Positions 5,934 through 6,465 of a DNA stretch of 6,465 nucleotides are shown one piece after another. Position numbers and translations under genes: made by a program. This DNA is from Clostridia bacterium (GTDB taxonomy: Bacteria > Bacillota > Clostridia > Oscillospirales > CAG-272). A model generated the notes under the pieces. It had not been told where the DNA came from. It did no database searches and saw only the letters and a list, made by a program, of their open reading frames with translations. The number at the start of each line of letters is the position of its first letter. The stretch's first letter is position 1. The stretch spans positions 1 to 6,465 of the forward strand of contig JAFTHJ010000097.1 of NCBI GenBank assembly GCA_017457465.1, read 5' to 3'.

Positions 5934-6465
5934 TTATCCTATTAAAGCATATTTTTTGCACAATGCGGTCTTATTTCTCTTATTTTGCCCCGCGACCTTG
6001 GATGTAGCCCCCCGAGCGGCACAAACAGTGAGTGTTTTACCCGCAAAATCTCTGACCTTTCCAAGTCGGTCAAGCTCCTCGCATATACGCTCAAGATAAA
6101 GCGCACCCATCGCAAGTTCACCCACCGCGCTATGATTCGCCCCTCCGAAGACCTCGTCCTCATCAGCGAGATTTTCAGACGCGCAAAGTCCCACACGGAT
6201 ACACGGCACACCCTGTCTGTCAAAGACATCGAGAACATTCTTTGTTCTTACAATCGCGTCCTCCTGCGACAGAGGGATATACCGTCCCGACTGCGCCATT
6301 CGGCAAAGCTCTGTCTTATGAAACACCACCGTCGGGTAAACTCTCGCTCCGTCGGCTCCCATCTCACATATTCTCCGAGCCGTATAAATCTCGGTCTCGG
6401 GAGATGACTCGGGAAGCCCTATCATCATCTGTCCCACAAGCTCGAAGCCGTATTCCTTGATGAGC
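5934..6465 (-). CDS. Elp3-like radical SAM protein, C-terminal part (cut by right edge)
   Basis: The last 176 residues of a radical SAM enzyme are visible; the frame stays open to the window edge, and the GTG at 6435-6437 is an internal Val codon, not the start. The segment GFELVGQMMIGLP followed by EIYTARRICEMGADGARVYPTVVF is typical of the Elp3-like radical SAM group. Further on come a helical region with PLSQEDAIVRT, then IRVGLCASENL, and a C-terminal SKVAGQNKRNKTAL. The protein ends soon after this, so the GNAT acetyltransferase domain of true Elp3 is absent. The iron-sulphur CxxxCxxC-type motif would lie in the missing part. In Clostridia such genes commonly sit between rnc and smc, so rnc is expected to the right. 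The substrate is unknown; tRNA modification is a guess by analogy with Elp3. It is separated from smc by 127 nt with no obvious terminator. Confidence 0.88.
   Translation of the reverse strand, partial: LIKEYGFELVGQMMIGLPESSPETEIYTARRICEMGADGARVYPTVVFHKTELCRMAQSGRYIPLSQEDAIVRTKNVLDVFDRQGVPCIRVGLCASENLADEDEVFGGANHSAVGELAMGALYLERICEELDRLGKVRDFAGKTLTVCAARGATSKVAGQNKRNKTALCKKYALIG

Noticed and set aside
5927..5940. AGGAT-AAAA-ATCCT inverted repeat at the radical SAM stop codon as a terminator
   Set aside because: The stem is only 5 bp and is followed by an A-run, not a U-run, on the transcribed strand. It does not look like an intrinsic terminator.
5942..6238. 98-codon minus-strand frame overlapping the radical SAM gene
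   Set aside because: The other minus-strand frame here encodes well-conserved radical SAM C-terminal sequence. This one has no recognisable motif.
1..6465. tRNA, CRISPR array, insertion sequence, prophage or defence system
   Set aside because: Nearly all bases are covered by recognised core genes. I saw no repeat-spacer pattern, transposase, inverted terminal repeats or cloverleaf-like segment.

Overview
All six genes in this window lie on the minus strand, so transcription runs from right to left. The right edge holds the C-terminal half of an Elp3-like radical SAM protein. It is followed by smc, ftsY, rdgB, yhbY and the start of nadD, which runs off the left edge. Base composition looks mid-range (about half G+C by eye). 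This gene order (radical SAM Elp3-like, smc, ftsY, rdgB, yhbY, nadD) and the sequence variants (SMC signature LSGGEQSF, FtsY without an acidic N-terminal domain) fit a mid-GC member of the Clostridia, probably the Ruminococcaceae/Oscillospiraceae group. That taxonomic call rests on remembered synteny and was not searched.

Layout: 5934-6465 is the radical SAM gene (3' part). 5807-5933 is the only real intergenic gap (127 nt). It holds a near-consensus sigma-A type promoter pointing at smc, with a 17-bp spacer and a -10 box inside a 12-bp perfect palindrome, then a leader of about 85 nt with two small perfect hairpins and a strong ribosome binding site before a GTG start. 2174-5806 is smc. 1285-2190 is ftsY, overlapping the end of smc by 17 nt. 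679-1275 is rdgB, 377-664 is yhbY and 1-355 is nadD. Gaps between these downstream genes are 9-21 nt and no terminator is seen, so smc to nadD reads as one operon that continues past the left edge.

The operon joins housekeeping functions: chromosome organisation (SMC), membrane targeting of ribosomes (FtsY), removal of non-canonical purine triphosphates (RdgB), ribosome assembly (YhbY) and NAD synthesis (NadD). This is an ordinary core-genome region. I see no mobile element, CRISPR, RNA gene or defence system, and no clear sign of an undescribed system. The observations most worth checking are the smc promoter and leader, the radical SAM protein of unknown role, and the strong avoidance of UUA, CUA and UCA codons in smc, which produces long false antisense reading frames.
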